NCBI GenBank assembly: GCA_905178155.1
Contig: CAJINV010000013.1
Location: 1,063,790-1,127,789 of the forward strand
Direction of reading: 5' to 3'
Origin: Amoebophrya sp. A120
Taxonomy: Eukaryota > Sar > Dinophyceae > Syndiniales > Amoebophryaceae
Length of the DNA stretch: 64,000 nt
How positions within the stretch are numbered: the first letter of the stretch is position 1; each line of letters begins with the position of its first letter. Under the pieces are notes generated by a model. It was not told the origin of the DNA and ran no database searches. It worked only from the letters and a program-made list of their open reading frames with translations. Of the stretch, positions 1 through 12,100 are shown one piece after another. Both the position numbers and the translations under genes were made by a program.

Positions 1-2165
1 TATCTATCGTTTTCGTTCGATCAAATTTTTTCCATCCATATTCTGGCCGACCGGTGTAGTACTCAGACCTCCGGTGTTCGAAGAATTCCTTCGTGGTCCA
101 GCAGCCGTACGGATCTGGCACTGTATGCAAAGAAAAAAGTGCTTACAGTTACACTTTGTGTCGCAAAACATGCAAGACAGACGAGCTCTGTTATGCGCAA
201 AATGCTTGCGAGTCCGGTTTTGTGATTGTGTTTTGGGTTTTGGTTTTGCTTTTGCGTAATGAGCATTGCATTACAAGTTTTCTCCGTCATGTGAGGCAAA
301 TTTGTGATGCTGAAGTCACTACAAAAACAAATGTGTAACTGTAATACATTTCTCTCGTGATACCCTGGTCCAATCCGCCAGTAGTTTTCATCTAGACGCC
401 AGTCGTACTTTCCGTTTTCGTCAAGATAGTTTTTCCACTCGTCCTTGCCAACATGCTTTTTCCTCATTTTTTCCAATTCCAGTTCTCTCTTCTGCTTGCG
501 ACTTATTGTTGATGCTGCAACAGCAGGACCAGCTTCTGGTCCTGCTGCGGTCTTTGAGGTTTTGACATCCACCTGGAGGTCCGTGGTCAGATCCTCCAAT
601 CGGCTGACGAGCGTTTTTGCTTGTGTTTGAAGCGGGTCATGAGTAAGACTGTCAGAAACAAAACCGGTTTTAGTAGTCTTCTTTGTTGCAGTACCGTCAT
701 TAACTATCGTGCCAGGACCGACTCCTGTCGTACTAGAGCCCGTTCTTTGCGTACTACTTGCTGCTGCCTGGTGATCTTCTTCCTCGCGTGTACTAGTCCT
801 CACCGCGACCTCCGCAACGGACGATACTCTTTCCTGTTTTCTCCACATCTTCTCCAATTGCTTTTCCGATTCCTCCTTCGCCCGTAAAATTTCCTTCTCC
901 TTCGCCTTTGCAAAGTGCTTGTCGTACCCGTTTGGCGTGAAGATCTGCTCCGGGAGACTCGCGGACAATGGGTCGAAGCCAAGATATTTCCCGAAAAACA
1001 TCGGACATGTGGTAGTTACTACGACGTAGCGCTTGGGTTTCGTCGTCAGGTCCTTGTGGAAAGCGTGGTAGGAACGCGAAGCACCAGGTTCTGCTCTCGT
1101 AGCAGTGTCGCGGTTGTAGTGGTCTCCCCCGGTGGCTTCCTTGCCATAGAAGTTTTCACTATACTCGCTTTCGTAGTCCAGTTCGTCTCCCGGTGTAGTT
1201 GTAGTTTCTGGTGGGTAGTAGAAGAGGTACTCTAGCGGTTCCTCGATCGTCCTGCTGACGCCAGGGTTCAGAATTTTCTCCACGCAGCTCCGCTGGGAGA
1301 GCTCCTTCAGCGTCAGTTTCACCTTCTTCACCGCGTTCAATTCCAGCAAGTACTCCTTTGCCAGGTCTCGGCAACGCACATCGCCGAAATCTTCCAGGTC
1401 TTTAAAGTTTCTCGCTTCTCGCCGTTGCCGCTCCTGCTCGAGCTTGAAGTTGCTGGTGCCCTCTACTGCTTCGTCCTCATCCTGGTGGTAGTTGTAGCCC
1501 CAGTAATTACCATTACCGGATTTCTTGTTTTTCTTGCTGTCCTTCGACAAGAACCCTGTGCCTCCGTTCCCGCCCGTTGCACCGTCCACGGGATGCAGCT
1601 CCTTTCTCCAAGCCGGAAGCAGTTGGTACGTCCTGGCAGCAGTGGGAAAGGGGGAAGCAGCCACGGATGAACCATCACCAGCAGGATGTTGAATCGGGCC
1701 TGGGAACGAAGTGGACGAGGCCGAACCGCCAGCCTGGTGAGATGAATGATCCTGGACTTGCTTATTCTCATGCTGCTCGTGTATGTAGTTTATTCTTGTA
1801 TGATTTTTAGTACTCCTTATATGATTTTGGTTTTCACTTGCAGCTCTAGACGCCGTAATTTGCAACTGGGATTGGGTGGAATTATCTGGAATAACTTCGG
1901 GTGGCGCTTCAACCACCTGACCCCGGTTGAATGAACGCGAGTCCTTGTTCGTGCGATACAATGCGGAGGAAGAAGCTTTTTTTTTGTGGTCGTTGTTGAT
2001 ACAATCTTCGGTCTGCACACGTACTCGTTCGGTCACCCCGCGGTGCAGAAGACGGATGCCGCAGAGAGCCGTTTCTCGGACGATTTCAAACTCGTAAGAG
2101 TCTGCGTAGAAATACTGATAAACGTCCTCGAAATAAAAGCGCCTCCGCTGTTGTTCGGGTGTCAT
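1..2165 (-). CDS. Unidentified protein, 3' end cut by window edge
   Basis: The first exon runs 2165 to about 347, from an ATG followed by a basic stretch (EQQRRRF). A second exon, about 120 to 1, reads VPDPYGCWTTKEFFEHRRSE and continues off the window. The protein is hydrophilic, with poly-Ser/Thr and Gln stretches. More conserved-looking blocks lie near residues 270-330 (CRDLAKEYLLELNAVKK), 390-470 (CPMFFGKYLGFDPLSASLP, then a charged helix rich in Lys/Glu) and 580-606 (DEWKNYLDENGKYDWRLDE). The intron between the exons (about 121-346) has weak terminal inverted repeats around TTACAGTTACAC and no clear GT-AG pair. The splice was placed because only that junction carries the frame into the GC3-rich second exon. 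I do not recognise the family. A GTG 12 bases upstream is in frame, but the ATG is preferred. Confidence 0.6.
121..346. mobile_element. Putative old introner in the left-edge gene
   Basis: The ends carry the imperfect inverted repeat TTACAGTTACAC and the gene-strand left end begins TATTAC. There is no clean 5-bp duplication, and boundaries are inferred from the reading frame. Confidence 0.35.
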
Positions 2166-3854
2166 TTTGATGTTCACCGTCGTTCTACTCGTGCTGGTCT
2201 AGATAAGAACAGTTGTTGTAGTCATAGACGATCACACGCAGAGGCGGTGCTGGCGGCCGAATAACCTCGGTGAGGGTCGTGATGGAAGACGAAGAAGTTC
2301 AGCAAGCTGCTATATTCTAGGAGGCCCCCGCGCGGCAACGGCCAGGCGAGGCTACAGTGTCAGAGGACGTGCACGTCCTTCATCACAGGCGCAATAAATT
2401 TTGCAGCGACGATCGAGGAATGCTGTGCTGAGCAGCAAAGTAGACCAATGAATGTCGCGGTTCCGGTTTGTCATCCTGACGCCCAAAAATATTTCCGTGC
2501 CGGACAAGCATGCAAGAGTAACATCAATAAATTCTCAACTGCAGCCACGGCACCTACCTATATGCGTGTCATGTTTGTCGCTCATGTGTAGCTTTTAGCG
2601 TGGAGTATCTACATGTAAGCGGTAAGAACCGAAGGTATGAACAATATGTTTTTCTGTGCGATTTTCTTATTTTCACTGATATTACTGATGACGAGTGCGA
2701 GTCGCAAGTATGATAAACTTCTCCAAAGTCATGTTCTTCCAGGAATCAACTTCTGCCCTGCAAAAAATGACGTGGGAGGAGCATGATCAAGGCAGATGAG
2801 CCTGAAAGAAGAGGAGGATCTCGCAGTTATGAACAGACACTGACACAGATCTTCTTAAACTTTCTTTATTCGGTAAAGTGACAAATCGCTGCACTTATCA
2901 CTATTTCGGGTCCGACTCCGGGCTGAGCTTGACTATAAGTCTGTGACTGTGTGGCGTGTGCTCAGAAGAAATAAATGTCACGGTGCTAAGATGTCAAGCA
3001 AGTGCATTTGCATGTGTTTCATGAGTTTCCGGCAAAACGAAAAATAGAAAATGGCGCCTGACTAAAACTGAGAATGAGAGTGCTCCAGACGATGATGACA
3101 CCAGGGCAACTGCGCACTAGTCACGACTCAACTACAAAAAACGTCAGCCATGTGGTCAGCTCTTCCACTTGAAACAAAAAGTTTGCGTCTGCGGGGGAGG
3201 TGCGCTGCTCCTTAATTCTTCGAACAGAATATTTGCGCCATGATGCGTGTGCCCATCTCGGATTTGCCCAAACCAAGCTACTTCTACTTCAACTTCTTGG
3301 CAAAGGAGGACATGCCGGCTCAATGAATTTTACCGGTTTTTTCCAGCAGAATGTACAGTGAAAGCAGTGCTCAACAAATATTAGCAAGGAAACGCGCAAT
3401 GATCGACGACGATTCCATGCACCCCAAAAAGCGACCCTTCAGTTACCTATGTCAACAAATGGCAGCGGTCACCCAAGATGTTCCGTGTCTTGCCTCTGAG
3501 ACAACGAAAGAAATTCTCTGAGCGATGAAGCCCCTGCAACGCAATCATGCACTGAAACGACAAAGTCAAAGGATACTACACATTGTAACGATAACAAGGA
3601 ACAAGAATGATGAGACAGGAGGCGAAACTCACTTGACAAATACGATGATCGATTGAACAGCTACTAGATAGTAAGTTGGAAAGGAGAGTTACGAAGCGCC
3701 CTCGGGGGGGCGAATAGCAGTGTTTCATTCAAATGCACACGATCAATTTTCTCGACCACAGCATGGATGAAACAAATAATGACGATATATGGTCAGACGA
3801 TGAATTGCAGTTGTATCAATATCCTCTTCTCCTTCTCAACAGTGCAGCGGCTAA
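2166..3854. other. Intergenic, no gene seen
   Basis: About 1.7 kb without a long open frame on either strand and no recognised repeat. It presumably holds the promoter and 5' leader of the left-edge gene and the 3' flank of the next gene. No promoter motif could be identified. Confidence 0.5.
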
Positions 3855-4980
3855 TTATGCAACGCCGTCGCGCAGTCGTCTCCTTTGTCGCTCCCTCCAA
3901 ATCTCCCCGGAAACCCCAGTTGCTTCATGTGACGCCGGATCGACAAGAGCCAACGCATCCGCGGCATTCGCATCCGCGGCATTCGCGGAAGCTGCAGACC
4001 GCCTGAGTCGATTCGCTTGTTGTTCCCTCCAAATCTCCCCGGACGCCCCAGTTGCTCCATGTGACGCCGGATTTACATGAGCCAACGCATCCTCGGCAGC
4101 TGCAGCCTCCCTGAGTCGATTCGCTTGTTGCTCCCTCCAAATCCTCCCGGACGCCCCAGTTGCTCTCTGCAACGCCGGATCGACAAGAAGTCGCGCCTCG
4201 TGGGCATCGTCCGCCTTCCTTTGTGCTGTCGTATTTTGTATGTCGCATCACACAAACAGGGAAAATCAGCCACCTTGTTCTCGATGTAGTTGTAAGTTTT
4301 CTACTGCTTCCTGTGGAAATCTTCCATTTCATCACTTCATGTTGTTCATCAGTAAAATCAAAAATAGAACCTTCCATGCCCGGTTCCCTCGGGCATCCTT
4401 TGCTTCCCGTCCAACTGCATTTGGATTTTGCACTATTATATTTGCAACAGTCGTCAGCTGCGGCTTCCCATTTAGCACCAAACCACAACCGCTTGTACAT
4501 GCATGTCGAAGACAAACCAATTGTGTTAACGGCGCACCTGTACGGTGTGGGGACCTTGGTGGTCGTCCTCGTCTGAGCTTCGCCTTCCTGCATCAGTTGC
4601 GCGGCTGTCCCATCCTCGTCAACATCGCTGAACTCCGCATCGTCCATGAGCAGTTCAGTCATCTGGAAGTCCTGAGAGTCCTCACCTTCGATTCCCGCCC
4701 CAAGGACCGGCGCATCGTCCCTCACGTCCGCTCGGTCCCGAGGCGGAGCGTCGTTGTAGATCTCATGATCCGGCTCATGCTCTTTCCCCGCCACGATGTT
4801 CGCCTCCACGAGAACCACGCCAGTACTTCTCGTCCCCGGCATCGACGAAAAAGAGCCGCTTCCCGCTACCGCCAGCAAAGACACCGTCACCCGGCGAGAA
4901 ATGGACCGTGCCTTGCGGAACCTGGAGCTGGGGTCCTCCCGCTGTTCGGAACGACCACGCGGCGAGTCCGTGGAGGCCAT
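3855..4980 (-). CDS. Cys-rich protein with C-terminal 35-residue repeats
   Basis: Two exons, 4980-4305 and 4225-3855, joined by a 79-nt GT-AG intron (phase 1), give about 348 aa. The N-terminus is basic, then weakly hydrophobic (RRVTVSLLAVAGSGSF), possibly a signal or anchor. An acidic linker follows, then a block with about six cysteines (YRCAV, STCMYKRLW, DDCCKYNSAKSKC, KGCP). After the intron come three imperfect copies of a repeat with core ATGASGEIWREQQANRLR and Ala-rich spacers. The repeat frame is open only if the intron is removed, which supports the splice. No family was recognised. The repeat (units of about 105 and 133 bp) lies at roughly 3890-4200. Confidence 0.55.
3890..4200. repeat. 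Coding tandem repeat, three units
   Basis: Three imperfect copies start near 3892, 4025 and 4130, each containing CTCCCTCCAAATC and GACGCCGGAT. They encode the 35-residue (longer in one unit) repeat of the minus-strand gene. Confidence 0.8.
4226..4304 (-). other. 79-nt GT-AG intron
   Basis: On the gene strand it begins GTAGAAAAC and ends ACGACAG. Removing it joins AGC-A to CA-CAA in frame and opens the repeat frame. It has no inverted repeats, so it appears to be an ordinary intron. Confidence 0.6.
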
Positions 4981-5880
4981 GCTGATTCTGATTCTACTGG
5001 TTGTCGTTGAACTTTGAAATACTTCTTGGTTCTCCTGGTGGCCTCCAACTCACCCAAAAGATAGAACAAGTGGAAACAATGAAAAAACCAGCGCTAAGGC
5101 ATTCGCATTGCACCGAAAGTTTATTCGAAATTTACATGGTTGTGAATGTGATTTCGGATTTTAAGACGATTCCTTTTGTTGAAGACGCTACTGTTTTTTC
5201 AACGATCATTATATCAATCACAACCTTCACGAAGGAATAAGAATTCGAATTGTCAAAACGATTTTGTAGACGAATCCTTTTGCCTCCCTCTGTGACAACA
5301 CATAGTCTTAGTCACGGCGACCTAATTAGCTACATATTATATCCACGATTTTCGGATGACCATGAGACGACCACGATGGACGACAGAGTGCTTCTTCATT
5401 GGCCGGTGACCAACTTGCGAAGTATTGAAGGCTGAGGCGTATCTATGCAATGTCGCTGTTCTACGCCGACGAGCTACAACGAATTGATAGAACTACATAC
5501 GTCAGCACCAAGGGGCCACGACACCGAGAACTTTTTTCGTCGAGAAAACTGATAATTGCAAGGCTTGTCCCTTTTTATTCCACTCGTGACGAAGATATTT
5601 CCCGGCGGTGAACCTGCTTGTTTGACTTCAAGCCGACGAGTCGACACCACAACCGATGTGACGAACACAAACCGGGCAACGTTCCTAGTGGAAAAGACCA
5701 CGAATAAACTCCAGTGGCATAATTTTTGTGCGATGCAGTTTCTGATGTTTTGAACCTGAATATAGAAGCCAGGGGATGTGATCACATTTTTATCGTCGAA
5801 TGTATTGAAAGTGGCGTGATTCCGATGTTCGTTGTTGTACGTCGGGGTTCTATTAGCTCCCCCGTATCAATTTCATCGTC
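4981..5880. other. Intergenic, no gene seen
   Basis: Only short open frames on both strands, with no recognisable product, repeat or RNA. Confidence 0.5.
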
Positions 5881-7783
5881 TTACACCTCGTACATGGGGA
5901 ACCTGGCTTCCACCGGGTTTTTCAGTGCGTGGAAAAACATCATGACCCCGGCGCAACCCTCGAATAATGACAGCGGTCTATCCGGCACCCGGTCGAACCC
6001 ATCGGCCGCCTCGTTCTGCATCACCACCCGCGCGAAGCAGTGCGCGCGTCGCAGCCAGAGCTCGTCGTTCAGTTTTCTGTACAGACTGAGGAAGAAAAAT
6101 CCGTTCCCCGCGATCCCATGACACAGGGACGCGGATTTGGTCAGCAGCCCGTACTTCCAGCAACACTCGCCACACTTGACCGCCTGCTGCAGGTACTTCT
6201 CTTTCTCATTCACAAAAATCTCGCTGCACAGGATGAAAAGCGGGATGAACCCCGGCGCGCCGTGGCAAAATTGGACCAGTTTGGTGTCCATGGAGGTGAG
6301 TTTCGACCCGTAGTTCCCGGTGGCCGCGTCGTGGCAGTTGAGCATCAAGAAGTCGATGGACTGCTTCACCTCGGCAAGCTCGCTGTTGGTCAAAAATTCC
6401 CGCGCTTGCAACAGTTGCAGGAATATCCCGGCGAAACCGTGAGCGCCGCCGGTGTACTTCTTCATGTGCCACTCGTAACACAGCGCCGGTCTGGCCGCAC
6501 GGGAACCGCCGTCGTTGTAGCTGCGGCCGGATTCCAGAATTTCCTCGACCGTTATGCGAATTTTTGTGTTGAAGTCACCGTGTAACTCGCGGGCCAGGCC
6601 CGGGGTCGCGAAACCGCCCTGTTTTGTTTGAGTGGTGTAATCAGTGGTTTTGATGAAGATGGCAAGGAAAAGCGTTGCAGAGCGCAAGCGATCCTTCTGC
6701 CTCCTGCTAAGCAAAAACCCACAGAGCAAGAATCACCACAACAACCGGACCAAAATTGGAAACGAAGACTGACAAGAAAAGCAAAAACAATACCTTCGTC
6801 TGAAACTGTTTTCTGACGAACAGCAGTGCGAACAGAAACCCGGCTCTTCCGTACAGCCACTCGTCCGATTTGCATTTTGACGAATCTACCTGCAGAAACC
6901 GGTTCACGCCGCCCAACAACACTCCCTCCAGCATCACAAAGTTATCGGGGGACTCCCCGTCGTACTCCACTACCCGTTTCCCTGACACTTGTTGCGCCAA
7001 GGTCCCCGTGCTCCCGCCCGAACTCGACCCCTTTTTCAGTAGCCCCCGGAGTTTGCTCAACCCGGTGGAACCGCCCGCGCCCCCGGACGCGGATTTTGGT
7101 CGTAATTGACTCAGTACACTGGACCGCCGTTGCACTTTCTCCGGCGGGGAAGATGAGGGTGACGCGTTTGCTCCTCCTCCTTCCCCGTCGTTCTCATTTT
7201 GGTACTGAGGCCCGGCTTCACCCGCAGTACCACCTCCGTCCTTCAATTCAAACATCGGATCGCTGTCTCTTTGCCTATTCAGTTCCTTCACGTGCTCGTT
7301 CACAGCGGAGTCTTTGATTTTCTCCAAATGTGCCGAACTCGTCATCTGCAACGTCTGCCCCATCGACGGGCGCTTCGCGGACCCGTGGCCCCCGTGGAGG
7401 GATTGCGGGTTCTTCTTGTGGTTCGCGAAAATGTGGTGTAACACCACGATACTGTAGAACAAGCCTGTCGCCAACCCGCCCCCGACGGCAACTGCGTGCG
7501 TCTCGACGCCCCGCTTGCCGTCCTTGTCGGCCCAGGACTGGTTTTTCTCGTTGGTCAAGAAGTACTCCGCCTGCTTCACGTCCTGTAAAACCCAGAGGGA
7601 AGCGAGGCCGGCCCCCGGTCCGCCGGAGTAGATACTGCCGGACTCGTTCGCGTGGGACAAGTCCTCGGAGATTTGCAAATCGTACTTTGCAATCTGCGCG
7701 TTGAGCTCGTCGACCGTGAGGAGCAGCGTCGTTTCATCGTCCAGGGTATTGGGGAAACAACGCGTCGCGATGGTGTCGGCCAT
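5881..7783 (-). CDS. LanC-like protein (LANCL family)
   Basis: Two exons, 7783-6794 and 6618-5881, joined by a 175-nt GT-AG intron (GTATTG...AAACAG), give 575 aa. The C-terminal half has the LanC-like barrel signatures: GGAHGFAGIFLQLL near residue 390, FCHGAPGFIPLF near 447, and SLCHGIAGNGFFFLSLYR near 494, then PLSLFEGCAGVMMFF and a terminal FPMYEV. The Cys of the first CHG and the Cys-His of the second match the zinc ligands of the family. Eukaryotic LANCL proteins are cytosolic; reported activity is glutathione addition to dehydroamino acids. The N-terminal part is recognisable (YSGGPGAGLASLWVL), but a Gly/Ser-rich insert of about 150 residues splits it. No lantibiotic genes are nearby, so a bacterial-type role is unlikely. 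Confidence 0.88.
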
Positions 7784-9180
7784 TTTTTTGGCGAGTTTCT
7801 GGAAAGGAGAAGTAAAAGGCTAAGATAAAGGCTGAGGCATAGTGTACGTGTAGTGTAGGTGTAACGCGGTCATGCGTTAGATGAATTGCGTGAAGACGTT
7901 TAGGAAGGTACTGTAGGAAGAAGAACAGAGGAGAAAGTCCACCGGCATAGTACTACCTAGGCTCCTCGGGACGAGGCCATTTTGCGATGGGTGCCTATGT
8001 TGTAAGGCTAATTTACACTTGCGCGCATGCATTTTCATGGGTCCTGTCATGCAGATGAGCGTATGTCTAAGTACTCTTTTGGATCTACTACGCGGAAATG
8101 TAGGGACGATGAGTGGACACAGAGCTCGTGTCTTGAAAGAGCCGAGCGCGAAGCTGGCGATGCTAGAGAAGAAACCGAACGAAGGTAGACGCGTGCACGT
8201 GATGCAACGGCCGTACGAAAACCGACCGGAGTGCTTGCTCCAGATGCAGTGATTAGTACGACAAGGCCAAAAATGCACGAAAACCGAGACGAGAGGGCGA
8301 AAATGAACCGAGAGGCAATGCCGCAATCATGAACAACCGAGGTTGGAGAATTATTCGTCTGGTGAGAACCGAGTGCTTCTTCCGGTCAGCTGATACGAGC
8401 AGCAAGACAGGCACGAATGCCGATGAAAATAGTGTACACAAAAGAAATGTAAATGAAGTGCCTGAAACGTTGAAGTTGTAGTTCTTGTCACACAAAGCTA
8501 TTAGTATTACCCGATAAAACTATGAATGCTGTATGTAAGAAACAAAGCTACTTTCAATGAAAAATGTTACAGTTGCTAAATCAAAAAAGTAAGACCATGA
8601 GAAAATTGCTGTGAAAGTGGAACCCAAAAAGTTGTTGTAAATCAGGGAGAACGTTGAAAAGTTGCGAGTTAAATCCAACTATTTTTTCGAGAAAACATGA
8701 TGCATGCTACAATTCTAGTGTAAACGATGTCACCTACCCTTTAATGTTTGTCTGATACTAGGTATTGAAATTTTATTGCTTTGCGATAATGATAAACTCA
8801 AAATGCGAAACGAAAATTACCATATTGACATAGAAATTTGATTCGGTACACTGTTACGCTTCCTCTGCCTCTGGTGTCTGAAACTAGAACGAATGCGACT
8901 CAAAGTCAAACGAGATTTTTCTGAATCTGAAAGAAACTCAAATACAAAGTGCTATCTTCGATAAACTGAATCAATGCTACTTACTTCAAATAAAAACCGT
9001 ACTTCTATACTACTTGCTACCATGCGCGAACGCCTCGTCGTCAGAACCAAATTTACGTCTACTAGATTGTGGAGCTGATTTAGAGACAAGCCGCGTTGTA
9101 TTCTAGCCGACACCTATCTTATGCTTATCAAAACCCTGGCTCGCTCCTACCAGTAGTACGAAAAAACTTTCGTGCCTTTC
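7784..9180. other. Intergenic, no gene seen
   Basis: About 1.4 kb, AT-richer than its neighbours, between the LanC-like gene and the 3' end of the giant gene. There are short frames only and no recognised repeat. Confidence 0.5.
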
Positions 9181-12100
9181 CTACAGCACATCCGAATTCG
9201 CCGCCTTTTCCAATTCCGTCTGCGCTTGCAACACCGAAGACGAGATCGCCTTCACGTTTTCCCTCTCCTTCCTCGGCGGAGCAGCAGTCGCATCACCGCC
9301 CGCTTTTCTCTGCAATTCGAGTTTGAAGTTGTCTTTGATCGGCGAAGAAAGGGACTGCTTGGACGGTGCAGATGAGTTTTGCTCTCCGCCGACCACAGTA
9401 ACTTTCTTCAACACTCCGCTTGCACCACCATTATCGTGCTCCCCGCTAATCCCTCCAGCAGTGCCAAAAGCAACCGCTTCTACCGCGGTATTCCGGTCCA
9501 TGATCCCCTGGCTTTTCTCCTCTTCCTGCACCCGGCGCATGAATCCACTCGGCGTCGCGGCCCGACTGTTGTTCCGACTCCCATGGTAATCCATCACCGG
9601 GGTTTGCGCCCCATTCGCATTCCCACTACTCGACGTTAAAATGGAGTTTCCAACCGTGACCAAAAACCCCTTCTTAGGGCTCAGTGCCGCGGCTTTCCGG
9701 TCGGAGACCGTCATGATGCCCTGCGTCGCTTGCCCGCGCTTCGGCTTGATCGTTCGCATGCTGTGCGGCGACATGGGCTCGCGAATGTTGTTGTGGAAGA
9801 CAATGTCCCCGACTTTGTCGTGCACAACGCCGAGCAGCTCGTTCTTCTTCAAATCCGAAGCCGTTTTCATCGCTGATTTCGGTTCCGCAAACCAACCGAC
9901 GCAGGTCGACGCGCGCCGTGGGTGCGAGGACTGCGCTCCTGCGGACGTCGTCGCAGTTGAAGCTGACCCAGCAGCTGCATTTAATGTTCTGCCACCACCG
10001 TTGTTGAAAACGCCACCTCCGGCTCCCTTCCCCGTCTGTCCTATCGTCGGCAGCGGCATCAGAGTCAGGGAATTTTGGTGTTGCCCGTTCTGCACCACGG
10101 AACCGTACTTCTGCTCGAGTTCTAATTGCAGCAGTTGATGTTCCTTATGATCTGTGATCGGTGCATTGGAATACTTCAGCTTTTTGATCAGCTCCCTTCG
10201 ATGCTGCACGTCCTCCGACCACTTATTAGAAATCTGCGCGTTGCTGCTATTCTGTAGCTCTTGTTCTTTATTCTTGTTCTTCGACGGGCTCTGGCTCTTC
10301 ATAGGCGACGTGGAAGTTGATCGAGTCGTTCGCTTTTTCTCTACCGAAAACATCTTCGCCGCAGAGGTGTGCATCATCGGGTTGGCTTGACTTGCAAAAT
10401 TATCCACCGACGAGCCGTACAGAGACGCTTGTTGACCAAAAGTAGAGCCAGCGCCAGGCGCCGCTGCACCGCCTTCCGCTGCTCCAGCAGAAAAGAATTC
10501 CGTACTGGACGGAGCCGCTGCGGGTTCCCGGAAAAACGCCCGTTGATCCTCGTCCTGGAGGATCTGCGAAAAAGCGCCGAATGAGGGCTTGTACACTTCA
10601 TCACAACTCTCGCCAGTCTTATTACCAATTCCGTGGAGATTTATCTGGTCGAAAGTTGTCGAAGCGGACGACACATCAACTCCACTTCCTGGCGCAACCA
10701 GATGCGGCAGCGTGACCGACGACTCCTGCCCGCCAACGTTTCCCATCAGTTCCAAGGAAGATCCGGAGGCGGAGCCGGAGTCCAACTCCAGGGACGTCTG
10801 TGACCGGCTGTCAAACAACGTCGTGTCGTCCAAAGAGGGCTCCTGTAGTCCGGGGTGGTCGAGGAAGAGACTACTCGCTCCCGCATCTTCGAAACTCCCC
10901 TCGTTCTCCTGCTCGGAAATGGTGGGGAATGTCAGGGGCAACAGATCCGTTTTGTTGAACATCAGAGACGATCCAGTAGTAGCGTTATTCATATTCATCG
11001 AGTTTTTATTTGTCGTCGGCTGCAGAATCAAGGAACTAGACCGCCTCTTCCCGCCCTTGCTGTTCGTCAGCACCCGTTTTCCGTCGTACTTGGACTTCCG
11101 ACAGTCCCGCTGGTCGAATAAAACTAAATCCCGTAGTTTCTTCGACGCACTTCCCGACTTAAGAGAGTTCTGCCCACTATTTGATGTAGTTGCTCCATTT
11201 CCAACTTTAGGCGGAGAATAGACCTGTGCGTCACTCAACGGCTGCTTCTGACGCTCGATCAAGTACTCCCTTTTTTCCTTTTGCGTCCACTGTGAGGGCG
11301 TGCGGGGGACGACCTGCTGGTAATTATTCAAGTTCTGTGCTGCAATTATCGCCTGCTGTTCCGCGGCCAGTTGCCTCTTCTGCACGGCAGCGGAAACCGA
11401 GGTCGTGCTCATGTTGCGCAACAAATTTGAGGATGAACTAGTGCTGGAGGTAAAAGCGCCACTGTTCGTCGTCGCACGGGACGTCGGTACGGAGTGCGCA
11501 TTCCGAGCCTGTTTCGGTGCGCCGCGAATCAAGGACCCGGTGGTAGTGCTGCCAGTAGTTGTACTTCCAGATTTGCCATTGTTTCCTTTATGCTTATCAT
11601 CCTTCATCTTCCCAATACTCGTCCCGCCAGTTTTGCTGTTGTAGAAATCGTTCATGCTGGTGGTAAACCCGCTCTCCGCCCCTCCTCCGTAGAAACTGCT
11701 GCCGTCCTGGGACCAGAAGGAGCTCCCCGTGTTGTTCATCACGGAATTGTTTGCGCTATGGGGGTGATTATAGCCACCAGCGTGCATGACACCGCCGGCG
11801 ACGAAGTTGTCGTAGAAGCTGCTGTTCGCGAACAACCCGTGGACGCCGGACATCGGGGGCGTAGTGTAGCAATTCTCGCTCGTCATGTCGTCGTTTTGGA
11901 GTTCTTGTTGGAGGAGTTTTTTCTTGTGCAACAACCTCTCCTCCTCTTCGTTGGCGAGAAGGAAGTTGCCCGACTGGACAAACTGCTCCGAATTGTGCGT
12001 GTACTCCTCCTCGATCAGTTGCTGATTTTCTCTCAGCGGCGTGTTGATCACGCTCGGGCGGTTTTGGTTCAGTTCCAGACCGCTCTTCAATAAAGTGTTC

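Noticed and set aside
5881-7783. LanC gene as part of a lantibiotic cluster
   Set aside because: It is intron-containing and LANCL-like, with no precursor peptide, dehydratase or transporter nearby.
9641-10138. Plus-strand open frames inside the giant gene and the other large genes
   Set aside because: They are shadows of the minus-strand coding sequence, arising from its low stop density and GC-rich codons.
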